Shown: positions 49,026-57,573 of the stretch, piece after piece
How the letters are laid out: every line of letters starts with the position of its first letter
How positions within the stretch are numbered: the first letter of the stretch is position 1
Assembly (NCBI RefSeq): GCF_014204865.1
Contig: NZ_JACHMG010000001.1
Location: 1,922,001 to 1,986,000, forward strand
DNA from: Amycolatopsis jiangsuensis
Lineage (GTDB): Bacteria > Actinomycetota > Actinomycetes > Mycobacteriales > Pseudonocardiaceae
Direction of reading: 5' to 3'
DNA length: 64,000 nucleotides
Program-made: the position numbers and the translations under genes
Notes under the pieces: model-generated
The model's input: only the letters and a program-made list of their open reading frames with translations
Told to the model about the DNA's origin: nothing
Databases searched by the model: none

Positions 49026-49140
49026 TGCCCGGGCACAGCGGCGTGCCCGGTCGTGGCCAGCGTAACGAGCCCGGTCCGTACCCGGCCGACGTCCGGACAC
49101 ATGGTTCGGCGGTCGAACGGATCCGGGTTACGGTGGGACG

Positions 49141-49605
49141 GTGCCCGACTCCCCCGCTTCCGCCACGCCCGCCGGCCCCGCGCCGGAGGCCACGGCGCAG
49201 GCCGTGCGAGCGCTCGCCCGGGCTTCCCGGGTGCTCGAGCGTTCGTCCGCCGCGCTGAACCTCGCCCACTACCGCGTGCTCGCCGCGATCTCCTCCGGGG
49301 ACGAGCGGGCCTCCCGCGTGGCGCGGCGGCTCGCGCTCGGCCGCCCGGCGATCAGCGCCGCGGTCGACTCGCTCGGCAAACGGGGCCTTGTCGTCCGCGG
49401 GGACGTCGACGGCGACCAGCGCGCCACCGCGCTTTCCCTGACCCCGCAAGGAGAAACGCTGCTCGCCGAGGCCGAGGCCGAGATGGCCGTGCGGGTCGCC
49501 GACCTGGTGTCGCGCACCCCGGACCCGGAGCAGATGCTGCTCGCGCTCCGCTGGCTCGGATCGGCGATCGACGAGGCCGTCGCCGAACGGCAGGACCGCC
49601 GGTGA
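49141..49605 (+). CDS. MarR-family transcriptional regulator
   Basis: 154 residues from GTG 49141. After a Pro/Ala leader comes the winged helix: LAHYRVLAAISSGDERASRV, ARRLALGRPAISAAVDSLGK and the wing RGDVDGDQRATALSLTPQGE. It diverges from the acyl-CoA ligase gene over 137 bp and probably controls it in response to an acyl or aromatic ligand. Confidence 0.88.
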   Translation: MPDSPASATPAGPAPEATAQAVRALARASRVLERSSAALNLAHYRVLAAISSGDERASRVARRLALGRPAISAAVDSLGKRGLVVRGDVDGDQRATALSLTPQGETLLAEAEAEMAVRVADLVSRTPDPEQMLLALRWLGSAIDEAVAERQDRR

Positions 49606-49616
49606 CCGAACCGCGC

Positions 49617-49995
49617 TGCCCGAGCCGGACCGACGGAGCCGGGCCGGGCTGACGGAGCCGGGCCGGCTGTGGCCAGGCTGACAAGGCCGGGCCAGGCTGA
49701 CCGAACCGGACCGACAGAGCCGGACCGGGCTGACCGGGCCGGACTGACGGAGCCGGGCCGACCGAACCGGGCCGACTGGGAGAGAACCGCGTAACCCTTG
49801 GCCACACCGGCGACGCCACCACCTCGGGCTGCCGCTCGCACGGGTCGCGAGGTCCGTAAAGGCCTCCCCTCGTGAATCAGATTCTCTGCGGGAGTCTTCA
49901 CGGGCAGCTCCGGGTAAGCACAACGCGCCCGCAAGCACGCGCGGGCCAGCGAGCACGCGCGGGCCAGCCGGCAACCACGCGCGCGCCGGCGAGCG
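49617..49995. repeat. Low-complexity intergenic repeats
   Basis: The 625-bp gap between MarR and the LPMO gene has no credible gene. From 49617 to about 49790, variants of CTGACGGAGCCGGGCCG recur many times with drift. From about 49930 to 49970, AGCACGCGCGGGCCAGC is present twice in tandem. The rest holds the LPMO promoter. Confidence 0.6.
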
Positions 49996-50082
49996 TCTGC
50001 GACCCCCAGGGTGGTGTGACCCCGGAACCACAGCCCTCCGCCGTTGCCCGGTAACCACTCGAAAGTCGCTCTTTGCGACCTG

Positions 50083-50120
50083 TTGACCTTTCCCGGAATG
50101 TCCGCGTATGGTCTAGACCA
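50083..50120 (+). promoter_or_regulatory. LPMO promoter with DasR-like dre operator
   Basis: TTGACC (50083-50088) and TATGGT (50107-50112) form a good -35/-10 pair with 18-bp spacing. The palindrome TGGTCTAGACCA (50109-50120) overlaps the -10 element and equals the core of the dre site bound by the GlcNAc-responsive repressor DasR in streptomycetes. Repression relieved by amino-sugar phosphates is therefore expected. Confidence 0.82.
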
Positions 50121-50230
50121 CAATTCCACCCCTTCGCTCGACCACCCTCCCCACCGGGTCGCCACGCAGTGCGGTCCGCGGGATGCGTTGTGCCCGCACG
50201 CGGGAGGCGAGCACTCCCGAAGGAGCTGCC

Positions 50231-50749
50231 ATGAAAGCGAACCGGAAACTCGTCGCCGCGCTGACCGGGGCCGCACTCGCCCCCGCGCTGGTGCTGATCA
50301 GCCCGGCGGGCATCGCCAGTGCGCACGGCTACATCAACTCCCCGCCCAGCCGTCAGGCGCAGTGCGCGCAGGGCACCGTCGACTGCGGCCAGATCAAGTA
50401 CGAACCGCAGAGTGTCGAAGGTCCCAAGGGCCTGCACGACTGCAGCGGCGGCAACGCCCAGTACGCCGAGCTGAACGACGACAGCAAGGGCTGGGAGGCC
50501 ACCCCCACCGGCACCACGGCGTCGTTCACCTGGACGTTCACCGCCCGGCACGCGACCACGAACTACGAGTACTACATCGGCGACGAGAAGGTCGCCGACA
50601 TCGACGGCGGTGGCCAGCAGCCGCCGGAAACCGTGACGCACGAGGTGGATCTGAGCGGGCACACCGGCCGCCAGACCGTGCTGGCCGTGTGGAACATCGC
50701 CGACACCTCGAACGCCTTCTACTCCTGCATCGACCTCCAGGTCGGCTGA
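50231..50749 (+). CDS. AA10 lytic polysaccharide monooxygenase (chitin-active type)
   Basis: 172 residues from ATG 50231 with AGGAG upstream. The signal peptide ends ASA, giving a mature N-terminal H32 (HGYINSPPSRQAQC), the first arm of the copper histidine brace. H107 (FTARHATTNYEYYIG) is the second, and F163 (SNAFYSC) is the usual axial residue. It is a single catalytic domain with no carbohydrate-binding module. LPMO10s of this size cleave crystalline chitin oxidatively, which fits the dre site in the promoter. Confidence 0.95.
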   Translation: MKANRKLVAALTGAALAPALVLISPAGIASAHGYINSPPSRQAQCAQGTVDCGQIKYEPQSVEGPKGLHDCSGGNAQYAELNDDSKGWEATPTGTTASFTWTFTARHATTNYEYYIGDEKVADIDGGGQQPPETVTHEVDLSGHTGRQTVLAVWNIADTSNAFYSCIDLQVG

Positions 50750-50766
50750 CCCCGCACCCGAAAGCT

Positions 50767-50804
50767 CGTGCCCGGTAGCGTGGCGGCGCTACCGGGCACG
50801 TTTG
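50767..50804 (+). terminator. Terminator of the LPMO gene
   Basis: CGTGCCCGGTAGCG (50767-50780) pairs perfectly with CGCTACCGGGCACG (50787-50800) around a 6-nt loop and is followed by TTTGTGT. It lies 17 bp after the LPMO stop. Confidence 0.9.
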
Positions 50805-50908
50805 TGTCCACGCTTTCCCGACTTTCGTCGTCACCCAAGCGGGGCAAGGACTTCGCCGTCCGGGAAGACCACTCGTCCCGCAACCGGGGAACCCGAAGAT
50901 CACTCAGT

Positions 50909-50920
50909 TGGTCTAGACCC
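50909..50920 (+). promoter_or_regulatory. Second dre-like site, upstream of the GH64 gene
   Basis: TGGTCTAGACCC matches the DasR core at 11 of 12 bases, with T-T before it. It lies 136 bp upstream of the glucanase start, after the LPMO terminator, so it belongs to the glucanase promoter region (50805-51056). A TTGACC at 50986-50991 could be a -35 element, in which case the site would sit upstream of the promoter. Confidence 0.7.
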
Positions 50921-51056
50921 TTGCCCGCCCATGCCGGTTTCCGGTGGTGCCCGACTGGCCGAACGGGCACCTCCGCGGTGCCTCGTTGACCGGCGGACGC
51001 GGTCCTGATTAGCGTGCCCGGCACCGGACAACGGCGCGTTCAGGAGGCGACTTTCC

Positions 51057-52223
51057 TTGATATCCCGGCGAACTTTCCTCGGTGCTTCCGCAGCGGCCGC
51101 GACTTTCCCTTGGTGGGGCACGAATCTCGCCTCGGCCGCCACACCGGACACGGTGCGGGTCGCCTTCGACGACCAGTCCGGCGCCGGCGAGACCTACGCC
51201 TACATCACCGGCACCACGCTGGACAACCGGCTGGTCATCCTCAAGGCCGACGGCACCCCGTACTACCCGCCCTCTCCGGGCGCCGCGCAGACGCCGCTGG
51301 AGGAGGATTGCGCGATCCCGCTGAAATCGCTGTCGCAGGTGAGCGTGCCTAAGATGGCCGGCGCCCGGATCTACTTCGCGCTGGACACGAAGCTCGACTT
51401 CTTCGTCAACCCCGGCCCTGCCATGGTGCATCCGAACTTCCTGGCGAGCGAGGACCCGAACTACGCACGCGACTGGTCGTTCGTCGAGTTCACCTTCAAC
51501 GACGACGTGCTGTTCGCGAACATCAGCTACGTGGACTTCGTGGCGATCCCGATGGGCCTGCACCTGAGCACCGCCGGTTCCGGCGAGCAGACCGTGCAGG
51601 GCCTGCCCGCCCGTTCCCTCGACCCGATCTGCGACGAGCTGAAGAAGCAGGGCGGACCGTGGGCAGGTCTGGTCGAGGACGACGGCGGGAAGGCCTTGCG
51701 CGCGCTGTCGGCACAGCATCGCGCCGACCAGTTCGACGGGTACCTCGACGGCTACATCGACCAGGTATGGGAGAAATACGGCGGCACCAAGCTGACCGTC
51801 GACTCGCAGCGACCCGACCTGGGCACGTTCACCGGCCAGGTTTCGGGCGACACACTCACCTTCGACAACGGCGAGAGCTTCGGCAAACCCGTGACCGCCG
51901 ACGTGTGGAGCTGCGACAGCGGCCCGTTCGCGATCGCCGGCGACGCCAGCGAGGCCCGTAAGGCGATCGTCCCGCGCCTGGCCGCCGCACTGAACCGCAC
52001 CACCCTGCTGGACAACGCGAACCAGCCGGTGGACGAGGACCCGGCGAAGTTCTACCAGGCCGAGGCGACCAACCACTACGCGCGGATCGTGCACAGCAAG
52101 CTGCCGGACAACCGCGGTTACGCCTTCCCCTACGACGACGTCACGCCCGGGCCCGACTTCAGCGGCGCGGTCCAGGCCGGCGACCCGGACACGCTCACCA
52201 TCACGATCAACGCCCTGCGCTGA
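51057..52223 (+). CDS. GH64 beta-1,3-glucanase, Tat-exported
   Basis: 388 residues. The start is a TTG at 51057, fixed by AGGAGG nine bases upstream and by the Tat signal that begins at once (MISRRTFLGASAAAA). The mature enzyme has GH64 features: DTVRVAFDDQSGAGETYAYI, RIYFALDTKLDFFVNPGPAM, DWSFVEFTFNDDVLFANISY, VDFVAIPMGLHL and a C-terminal NRTTLLDNANQPV. GH64 enzymes release laminaripentaose from beta-1,3-glucan. With the LPMO it targets the two main polymers of fungal walls. It converges on the enolase-superfamily gene. Confidence 0.9.
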   Translation: MISRRTFLGASAAAATFPWWGTNLASAATPDTVRVAFDDQSGAGETYAYITGTTLDNRLVILKADGTPYYPPSPGAAQTPLEEDCAIPLKSLSQVSVPKMAGARIYFALDTKLDFFVNPGPAMVHPNFLASEDPNYARDWSFVEFTFNDDVLFANISYVDFVAIPMGLHLSTAGSGEQTVQGLPARSLDPICDELKKQGGPWAGLVEDDGGKALRALSAQHRADQFDGYLDGYIDQVWEKYGGTKLTVDSQRPDLGTFTGQVSGDTLTFDNGESFGKPVTADVWSCDSGPFAIAGDASEARKAIVPRLAAALNRTTLLDNANQPVDEDPAKFYQAEATNHYARIVHSKLPDNRGYAFPYDDVTPGPDFSGAVQAGDPDTLTITINALR

Positions 52224-52232
52224 GCACCGTCC

Positions 52233-53360
52233 TCATCCGGTGAGGTCGCCTTCGCGTTCGTTCACGGCCGCGTAGAAGTCCAGCTTCTCCTCGTCCACCT
52301 CGACCCCGAGACCGGGACCGTCGGGAACGCGGAGGCGGCCACCGGAGCACTCCAGCGGCGCGACGATGTCGTCCGCGTGCAGGTAGTACATGCTGTCGAT
52401 GGCGCGGGACAGCACCGGGGTGCTGGCCACCACCGCGAGGTGCGCCGCGGTGGCGATGCCGAGTTCGCCGCCGCTGTGCAGGTTCATCCCGAGGCCGAAC
52501 GTCTCGCAGTGCGCGGCCAGCGCCTTCGTCGCCGCGATCCCGCCCCATTTGTAGACGTCGCCGTGGATCACGTCGACCGCGCCGAGCCGCACGGCCGGGG
52601 CGAACTCCTCGAACCGGACCACGCACATGTTGGTGCACAACGGGATCCGCACCTTCTCCCGGACCTGGCTCATCCCTTCGATGCCCACGCACGGGTCCTC
52701 GAGGTACTCCAGGTCCAGCTCCTCCAGCGCGAGCCCGGCACGGATCGAGTCCGGCACCGACCAGGCCGCGTTCGGGTCCACCCGCAGCTCGACCTCCGGC
52801 AGGGCCCGGCGCAGTTCGCGCAGGATCCGCACGTCCCCGCGGACGTCCTTGGTGCCCTTCAGCTTCACCGCGGTGAAACCGCCCTCGGCGACGACCCTGG
52901 CGGCGTGCTCGGCCAGCCCGTCGGCGAGTTCGGCGCCCTCCGCCCCCGGCGCGTCGGCGCGGGTGATCAACGCGGTGATCGGCACCTCCGTCCGCACCGG
53001 GCCGCCGAGCAGGTCGGTCAGCGACTGCCCGGTGACGCGGCCGATCAGGTCCCAGCAGGCCACGTCGAGTGCGGCGAGGGCGGCGTAACCCAGGTAGCCG
53101 TGGAAGAACGGCACCATGTGGTGACGCCGGTGGAACGCCTCCAGCGCGAACGGGCTGGTGCCCACCAGCTCCGCGCCGAGTTTCCGGGTCAGCTCGGCGA
53201 CCGGACGGCCCCACATGGTCTCGCCCCAGCCCTCGGCGCCGGTGTCCGTGCGCAGCCGCACCACGGTGCGGGTCTCCCCGGTCTTGGTCTCGAACGAGCT
53301 GGTGAACGGATTGGTCAACGGCAGGTTCACGACCCGCACGTCGACGTCGGTGATCTTCAT
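52233..53360 (-). CDS. Enolase-superfamily enzyme, GlucD-like (mandelate racemase/muconate lactonizing)
   Basis: 375 residues. The catalytic base motif is K166-L-K168, metal ligands D195 (DPNAAW), E221 (YLEDP) and D268, and H295 (NLHSGGELG). The stretch NMCVVRFEEFAPAVRLGAVD and GDVYKWGG resembles the glucarate dehydratase branch, so acid-sugar dehydration is the best guess; an epimerase is possible. It is translationally coupled behind the creatininase-family gene (ATGA, 53357-53360). Confidence 0.88.
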   Translation of the reverse strand: MKITDVDVRVVNLPLTNPFTSSFETKTGETRTVVRLRTDTGAEGWGETMWGRPVAELTRKLGAELVGTSPFALEAFHRRHHMVPFFHGYLGYAALAALDVACWDLIGRVTGQSLTDLLGGPVRTEVPITALITRADAPGAEGAELADGLAEHAARVVAEGGFTAVKLKGTKDVRGDVRILRELRRALPEVELRVDPNAAWSVPDSIRAGLALEELDLEYLEDPCVGIEGMSQVREKVRIPLCTNMCVVRFEEFAPAVRLGAVDVIHGDVYKWGGIAATKALAAHCETFGLGMNLHSGGELGIATAAHLAVVASTPVLSRAIDSMYYLHADDIVAPLECSGGRLRVPDGPGLGVEVDEEKLDFYAAVNEREGDLTG

Positions 53361-54112
53361 GCCTCCCCTTCAGTGGACGCGTGGGTTTCCCGGGTGGCCA
53401 GGTCGAACGCCCGGATCGCCTCGGCCAGTGCGGAACCACGCCGGCCGAGCAGTGCGGTCCCGCCGGCGGCGGTGGCCGCGGTGGCGTCGTCGGTGCTGCC
53501 ACCGGCTCGCGCCCATTCGCCGTGCCGCTCCACGGTGAGTCCCGGGTACGGCGGTTCGGCGAACAACGGCGGTGGCGTGACCGCGGGGCGTGGTGCCGGT
53601 TCCCGCACCAGGTCCGGATGCGCGGCGAGCATCAGCGACGTCTCGAACACGCCCGCGTGCCCCGGCGTTCCGGCGTCCGCGCCGAGCGAGAAGTAGGAGC
53701 ACGCCGCCAGCGCCACGTCGGCACGCAGCGAATACTGCTTGACCGCCAGCCGCATGATCTCGTCGTTGCCGCCGTGGCCGTTCACGATCAGCACCCGGCG
53801 GAAGCCGCTGGTGGCCAGTGAGTCCAGGACGTCGTCGAGCACCGCCTGCAAGGTGGTGGCCCGCAGGGAGACCGCGGCCGCGAACAGGTGGTGGGGGCTG
53901 TGCCCGAACGGCAGCGCGGGCAGCCGGACCACGTCTGGGTCGCCGCACAGCCGCGTGAGCGCGTCGTCGACCACGGCCTCGGCGAGCATCGTGTCGGTGC
54001 CCATCGGCAGGTGGCCGGCGTGCTGCTCCTGCGAGCCGATCGGCAGCAGCGCGATCCCCGTCCGGGCCGCGGTGGCCGCTTCCCGCCAGGTCATCCTCGT
54101 CAGTTCCGGCAT
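53357..54112 (-). CDS. Creatininase-family amidohydrolase
   Basis: 251 residues with the metal-binding set of this family: LLPIGSQEQHAGHLPMGTD (E29, H34 and D40 region), PFGHSPHH, VLIVNGHGGNDEIM and GHAGVFETSLMLA. Family members hydrolyse cyclic or linear amides or lactam-like bonds with two metal ions. It leads the two-gene operon with the enolase-superfamily enzyme and is divergent from the ROK gene over only 41 bp. Confidence 0.9.
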   Translation of the reverse strand: MPELTRMTWREAATAARTGIALLPIGSQEQHAGHLPMGTDTMLAEAVVDDALTRLCGDPDVVRLPALPFGHSPHHLFAAAVSLRATTLQAVLDDVLDSLATSGFRRVLIVNGHGGNDEIMRLAVKQYSLRADVALAACSYFSLGADAGTPGHAGVFETSLMLAAHPDLVREPAPRPAVTPPPLFAEPPYPGLTVERHGEWARAGGSTDDATAATAAGGTALLGRRGSALAEAIRAFDLATRETHASTEGEA

Positions 54113-54153
54113 GTGGGCTCCCCTCGGGCGTCCGGTCGTGGCATCGTGACCGC

Positions 54154-55086
54154 ATGAGTTCCGGCGAACGTCCGGCGCTGCGGCTGGCCCCGGCCCCGGC
54201 GCCGGGTCCCGCGGAGACCGTGCTCGGCGCGGTCGAACTGCTGCCCGGCCGGGTCCGGGCCGCGCTGCTCGACCTGACCGGCGCCGTGCGGTGGCGGGCG
54301 GAAGCGGCCTATCCGGCGGGCACCTCCGACCGCGGCGAGATCGACGCCGCGCTGGCCGCGGCGGTCCGCTTCCCCGCCACGCCGGCCGGGGTCGGGGTCG
54401 CCGCCGCCGGGCTGGTCGACGCGAGCGCGGGCGTGATCATCGAGGTGAACGAGGTGCCCGCGCTGCACGGGTACCCGATCGTGCCGGTGCTCGCCGGGCT
54501 GGTCGGCGCGGCGGTGCACGTCGAGCACCGCGCCCGGCTGCAGGTCCTGGGCGACCGCTGGTTCGGGCCCGGTCGTGGACGCAGCGCGTTCGCGTCGGTG
54601 TCCACCGGCGAGGTACTCGGCGTCGGGCTGCTCCACGACGGTGAAGTGCTCGCCCCGCCCGGCGGGCGCAGCGGAGCGCACATGACGGTCGCGGCGAGCG
54701 GCCGCCGGTGCACGTGTGGTGCGCGCGGCTGCTGGAAGACGGTGGCGACCACGCCGTGGCTGCGCGGCGAGGCACACCGGCGCGGGCTGCGCGGGCAGAC
54801 GGTCCGGGAGCTGGCCGCCGCCGGGGATCCGCTGCTCGACGAGTACGCCGCGAACATCGCGCTCGGTCTGGTGAACATCCAGCAGCTGTTCGCGCCAGGG
54901 CTGTTCGTCCTGCACGGCGAGGCGGCCGACGGCGGCGAACGCTTCCGCGCCCGCATCGAGCAGCGGCTGCGCGAGGATTCGTCGTGGGCCACCGGTGCGC
55001 GGCCGCCGGAGGTCGTGGTCCACCCCGGTCCGGCCGACGACGTCGCGCTGCTGGGCGGCGCGGGCCTGGTGTTGTCGCGCCACTGA
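54154..55086 (+). CDS. ROK-family protein lacking the kinase Asp
   Basis: 310 residues without a DNA-binding domain. The ROK zinc motif C186-T-C188-G-A-R-G-C193 and its His (GAHMTV) are intact. The phosphate-binding D-x-G-G-T motif of the N-terminus is not recognisable (GAVELLPGRVRAALLDL), and the catalytic Asp of the E-N-D motif is replaced: E124-H-R126. Sugar kinase activity is therefore unlikely. A sugar-binding sensor or structural role is possible. It converges on the importer ATPase gene with 2 bp between stops. Confidence 0.85.
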   Translation: MSSGERPALRLAPAPAPGPAETVLGAVELLPGRVRAALLDLTGAVRWRAEAAYPAGTSDRGEIDAALAAAVRFPATPAGVGVAAAGLVDASAGVIIEVNEVPALHGYPIVPVLAGLVGAAVHVEHRARLQVLGDRWFGPGRGRSAFASVSTGEVLGVGLLHDGEVLAPPGGRSGAHMTVAASGRRCTCGARGCWKTVATTPWLRGEAHRRGLRGQTVRELAAAGDPLLDEYAANIALGLVNIQQLFAPGLFVLHGEAADGGERFRARIEQRLREDSSWATGARPPEVVVHPGPADDVALLGGAGLVLSRH

Positions 55087-55088
55087 GT

Positions 55089-55889
55089 TCATGCCGTCAC
55101 CCGGCGGCGCGCCTGCCGTGGATCGGGATTCGGGACCGCGTCCAGCAGTGCCCGCGTGTACTCGTGCTCCGGTGCGGCGAACAACCGCCGAGCCGGGGCG
55201 AGCTCGACCACCTTGCCCGCTCGCAGCACGGCGACGCGGTCGGCGATCTGCTGCACCACCGCGAGGTTGTGCGAGACGAACACGTAGGTCAGCCCGAACC
55301 GGCCCTGCAGGTCGGCGAGCAGGTCGAGCACCTGGGCCTGCACCGACACGTCGAGCGCGCTGGTCGGCTCATCGAGCACGACCAGCCGCGGCCGCAGCGC
55401 CAGCGCCCTGGCGACCGAGATCCGCTGCCGCTGGCCGCCGGAGAACTCGTGCGGATAGCGGTCCTGGACCTGTGGCGGCAGGCCCACCGCGTCGAGCAGC
55501 TCACCGACGCGCTCGCGCAGCTTCGCCCGGCCACCACGGCCGCGCATCCCGCGCTCGTGCGTGACCAGCGGTTCGGCCACCACGTCGGTCACCCGCCAGC
55601 GCGGGTTCATGCTGGAGTACGGATCCTGCAGCACCACCTGCATTTCCCGGCGCACCTTGCGCAATCGCGCGGCGGGCAGCGCGAACAGATCCGCACCGTC
55701 GAAGTGCACGCTGCCCGCGGTCGGCTCGGCCAGCCGCAGCAGCAACCGGGTCAACGTGGTCTTGCCCGAACCGGATTCCCCGACCACCGCGAGGGTTTCG
55801 CCGGTCCGCACATCCAGGTCGACACCGTCCACCGCGGCCGCCGCGCCGTACTCCTTGCGCAGCCCGCGGATCTCCACCAGGTTCGTCAT
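55089..55889 (-). CDS. Oligopeptide-type ABC importer, ATPase (DppF/OppF-like)
   Basis: 266 residues. Walker [11 protein letters not shown]-loop [15 protein letters not shown], signature [15 protein letters not shown], Walker [13 protein letters not shown], switch His in VSHNLAVVQ. The C-terminal extension with [10 protein letters not shown] corresponds to the oligopeptide-type ATPase tail, though the Cys cluster of Dpp/Opp proteins is absent. It is the last gene of the five-gene importer operon. Confidence 0.94.
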   Translation of the reverse strand: MTNLVEIRGLRKEYGAAAAVDGVDLDVRTGETLAVVGESGSGKTTLTRLLLRLAEPTAGSVHFDGADLFALPAARLRKVRREMQVVLQDPYSSMNPRWRVTDVVAEPLVTHERGMRGRGGRAKLRERVGELLDAVGLPPQVQDRYPHEFSGGQRQRISVARALALRPRLVVLDEPTSALDVSVQAQVLDLLADLQGRFGLTYVFVSHNLAVVQQIADRVAVLRAGKVVELAPARRLFAAPEHEYTRALLDAVPNPDPRQARRRVTA

Positions 55890-56683
55890 GCCCGCTCCAG
55901 TTTCGGTGTGGCCCGCAGCAACTCCCGCGTGTAGTCCTCGCGCGGCCGCTCGAACACCTCGGTCACCTCACCGGACTCCACCACCTGGCCCGAGCGCAGG
56001 ACCACCACGCGGTCGGCGACCTCGGCGACCACACCGAGGTCGTGCGTGATCAGCAGGATCGCCATCCCGTGCCGGCGTTGCAGGTCCACGAGCAGTTCGA
56101 GGATCCGGGCCTGCACGGTCACGTCGAGCGCGGTGGTCGGCTCGTCGGCGATCAGCACCCGCGGCCGCCCGACGAGCGCCATCGCGATCATCACCCGCTG
56201 GCGCAACCCGCCGGACAGCTGGTGCGGGTACTGCCCGGCCCGCCGCTGCGGATCCGGGATTCCGGCTTCCCGCAACGCTTCCACCGCGGCCGCCCCGGCC
56301 TGTGCCCGGGAGGCGCCCTGGTGTTTGCGCACCACTTCGGCGACCTGCGCGCCGACCCGTTTCAGCGGGTTGAGGCTCGTCATCGGGTCCTGGAAGACCA
56401 TCGCCACGTCGTTGCCGCGGATCCGCCGGAGGTCCTTCTCCGGCAGCCGCAGGACGTCGCGGCCGTCGAGCAGCACCTCTCCCCCGGCGTACACGCACGG
56501 CGGTTCCGGGTTGAGCCGCAGCACCGACAGCGCGGTCACGGTCTTCCCGCTGCCCGATTCGCCGACCAGCGCCAGGGTCTGCCCGGCCTCCACGGCCAGC
56601 GACACCCCGTCCGCGGCGGTCACCGTCCCGGTGGCCAGGCGGAACTCGATCCGCAGATCGGTGATTTCCAGCAGAGCACTCAT
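55886..56683 (-). CDS. Oligopeptide-type ABC importer, ATPase (DppD/OppD-like)
   Basis: 265 residues. Walker [11 protein letters not shown]-loop [17 protein letters not shown], signature [15 protein letters not shown], Walker [13 protein letters not shown], switch His in [13 protein letters not shown]. It overlaps both the DppC-like gene upstream and the DppF-like gene downstream by ATGA. The pair drives import by the two permeases encoded before it. Confidence 0.94.
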   Translation of the reverse strand: MSALLEITDLRIEFRLATGTVTAADGVSLAVEAGQTLALVGESGSGKTVTALSVLRLNPEPPCVYAGGEVLLDGRDVLRLPEKDLRRIRGNDVAMVFQDPMTSLNPLKRVGAQVAEVVRKHQGASRAQAGAAAVEALREAGIPDPQRRAGQYPHQLSGGLRQRVMIAMALVGRPRVLIADEPTTALDVTVQARILELLVDLQRRHGMAILLITHDLGVVAEVADRVVVLRSGQVVESGEVTEVFERPREDYTRELLRATPKLERA

Positions 56684-57573
56684 GCGCGGTACGCCTTCGG
56701 GTCAGCGACGTCCCGCAGGACGTCTCCGGCGAGGTTGACTGCCAGCGCCGTGATCATCAGCGCCAGCCCGGGAAACACCGCCACCCACCACGACGTGCCG
56801 AGGTAGAGCTGACCGTCGCTGAGCATCCCGCCCCAGGTCACGGTCTGCTTCGGCACGCCGAGGCCGAGATAGCTCAGCGACGCCTCGGCCACGATCGCCG
56901 CGGCCACGTGCAGGGTGCCGATGGTGGCCAGCGGCGCGAGCACGTTCGGCAGCAGATGCCGCCGCATGATCGCCGCGTCGGTGACGCCGATCGCCCGCGC
57001 CTCGGTGACGAACTCCCTGGTGCGCAAGGAAAGCACCTCGGAGCGGAGGACACGGGCGTAGGACACCCAGCCGGTGAAGCCGAGCACCAGCACCACGTAC
57101 CACAGGCCGGAGCCGAGGAAGCCGACGATGGCCAGCGCGAGCAGGATCGGCGGGAACGCCAGCTGGATGTCGGCCAGCCGCATCAGGATCCGGTCGAACC
57201 AGCCGCCGAGGAAGCCGGCGACCAGGCCGATCGCCGCGCCGATGACCCCGGCCAGCAGTGCCGCGCACGCGCCGACCAGCAGCGAGACGCGAGCGCCGTA
57301 CACCAGCCGGGACAGGATGTCGCGGCCCAGCTGGTCGGTGCCGAGCAGATGCGCGGAGCTGCCGCCGGACTCCCATGCGGGCGGATTCAGCCGTACGAGC
57401 AGGTCCTGGGTGGCCGGGTCGTACGGCGCGATCAGCGGTGCGCACAAGGCGGCCAGCACCACGAGCACCAGCACGGTGACCGCGACGACGCCCAGTTTGT
57501 TGCGCAGCACCGAGCGGAGCAGACCCGGCCGGGACGAAGCCGCGGCGGGGACGGCGGTGGGCACAGCGGTCAC
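56680..57573 (-). CDS. Oligopeptide-type ABC importer, permease (DppC-like)
   Basis: 297 residues from GTG 57573. An N-terminal OppC-type segment (LRSVLRNKLGVVAVTVLVLV) precedes HLLGTDQLGRDILSRLVYGA, a DppC hallmark, five further helices and the coupling loop EARAIGVTDAAIMRRHLLPN. It overlaps the DppB-like gene by GTGA (57570-57573). Confidence 0.94.
   Translation of the reverse strand: MTAVPTAVPAAASSRPGLLRSVLRNKLGVVAVTVLVLVVLAALCAPLIAPYDPATQDLLVRLNPPAWESGGSSAHLLGTDQLGRDILSRLVYGARVSLLVGACAALLAGVIGAAIGLVAGFLGGWFDRILMRLADIQLAFPPILLALAIVGFLGSGLWYVVLVLGFTGWVSYARVLRSEVLSLRTREFVTEARAIGVTDAAIMRRHLLPNVLAPLATIGTLHVAAAIVAEASLSYLGLGVPKQTVTWGGMLSDGQLYLGTSWWVAVFPGLALMITALAVNLAGDVLRDVADPKAYRA

Noticed and set aside
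49269..50276. Long open frame on the minus strand across the MarR gene and the LPMO upstream region
   Set aside because: Its composition is Arg/Ser/Pro/Gly-rich with no domain, it runs antisense to a clear MarR gene and through degenerate repeats, and it arises from high GC content.
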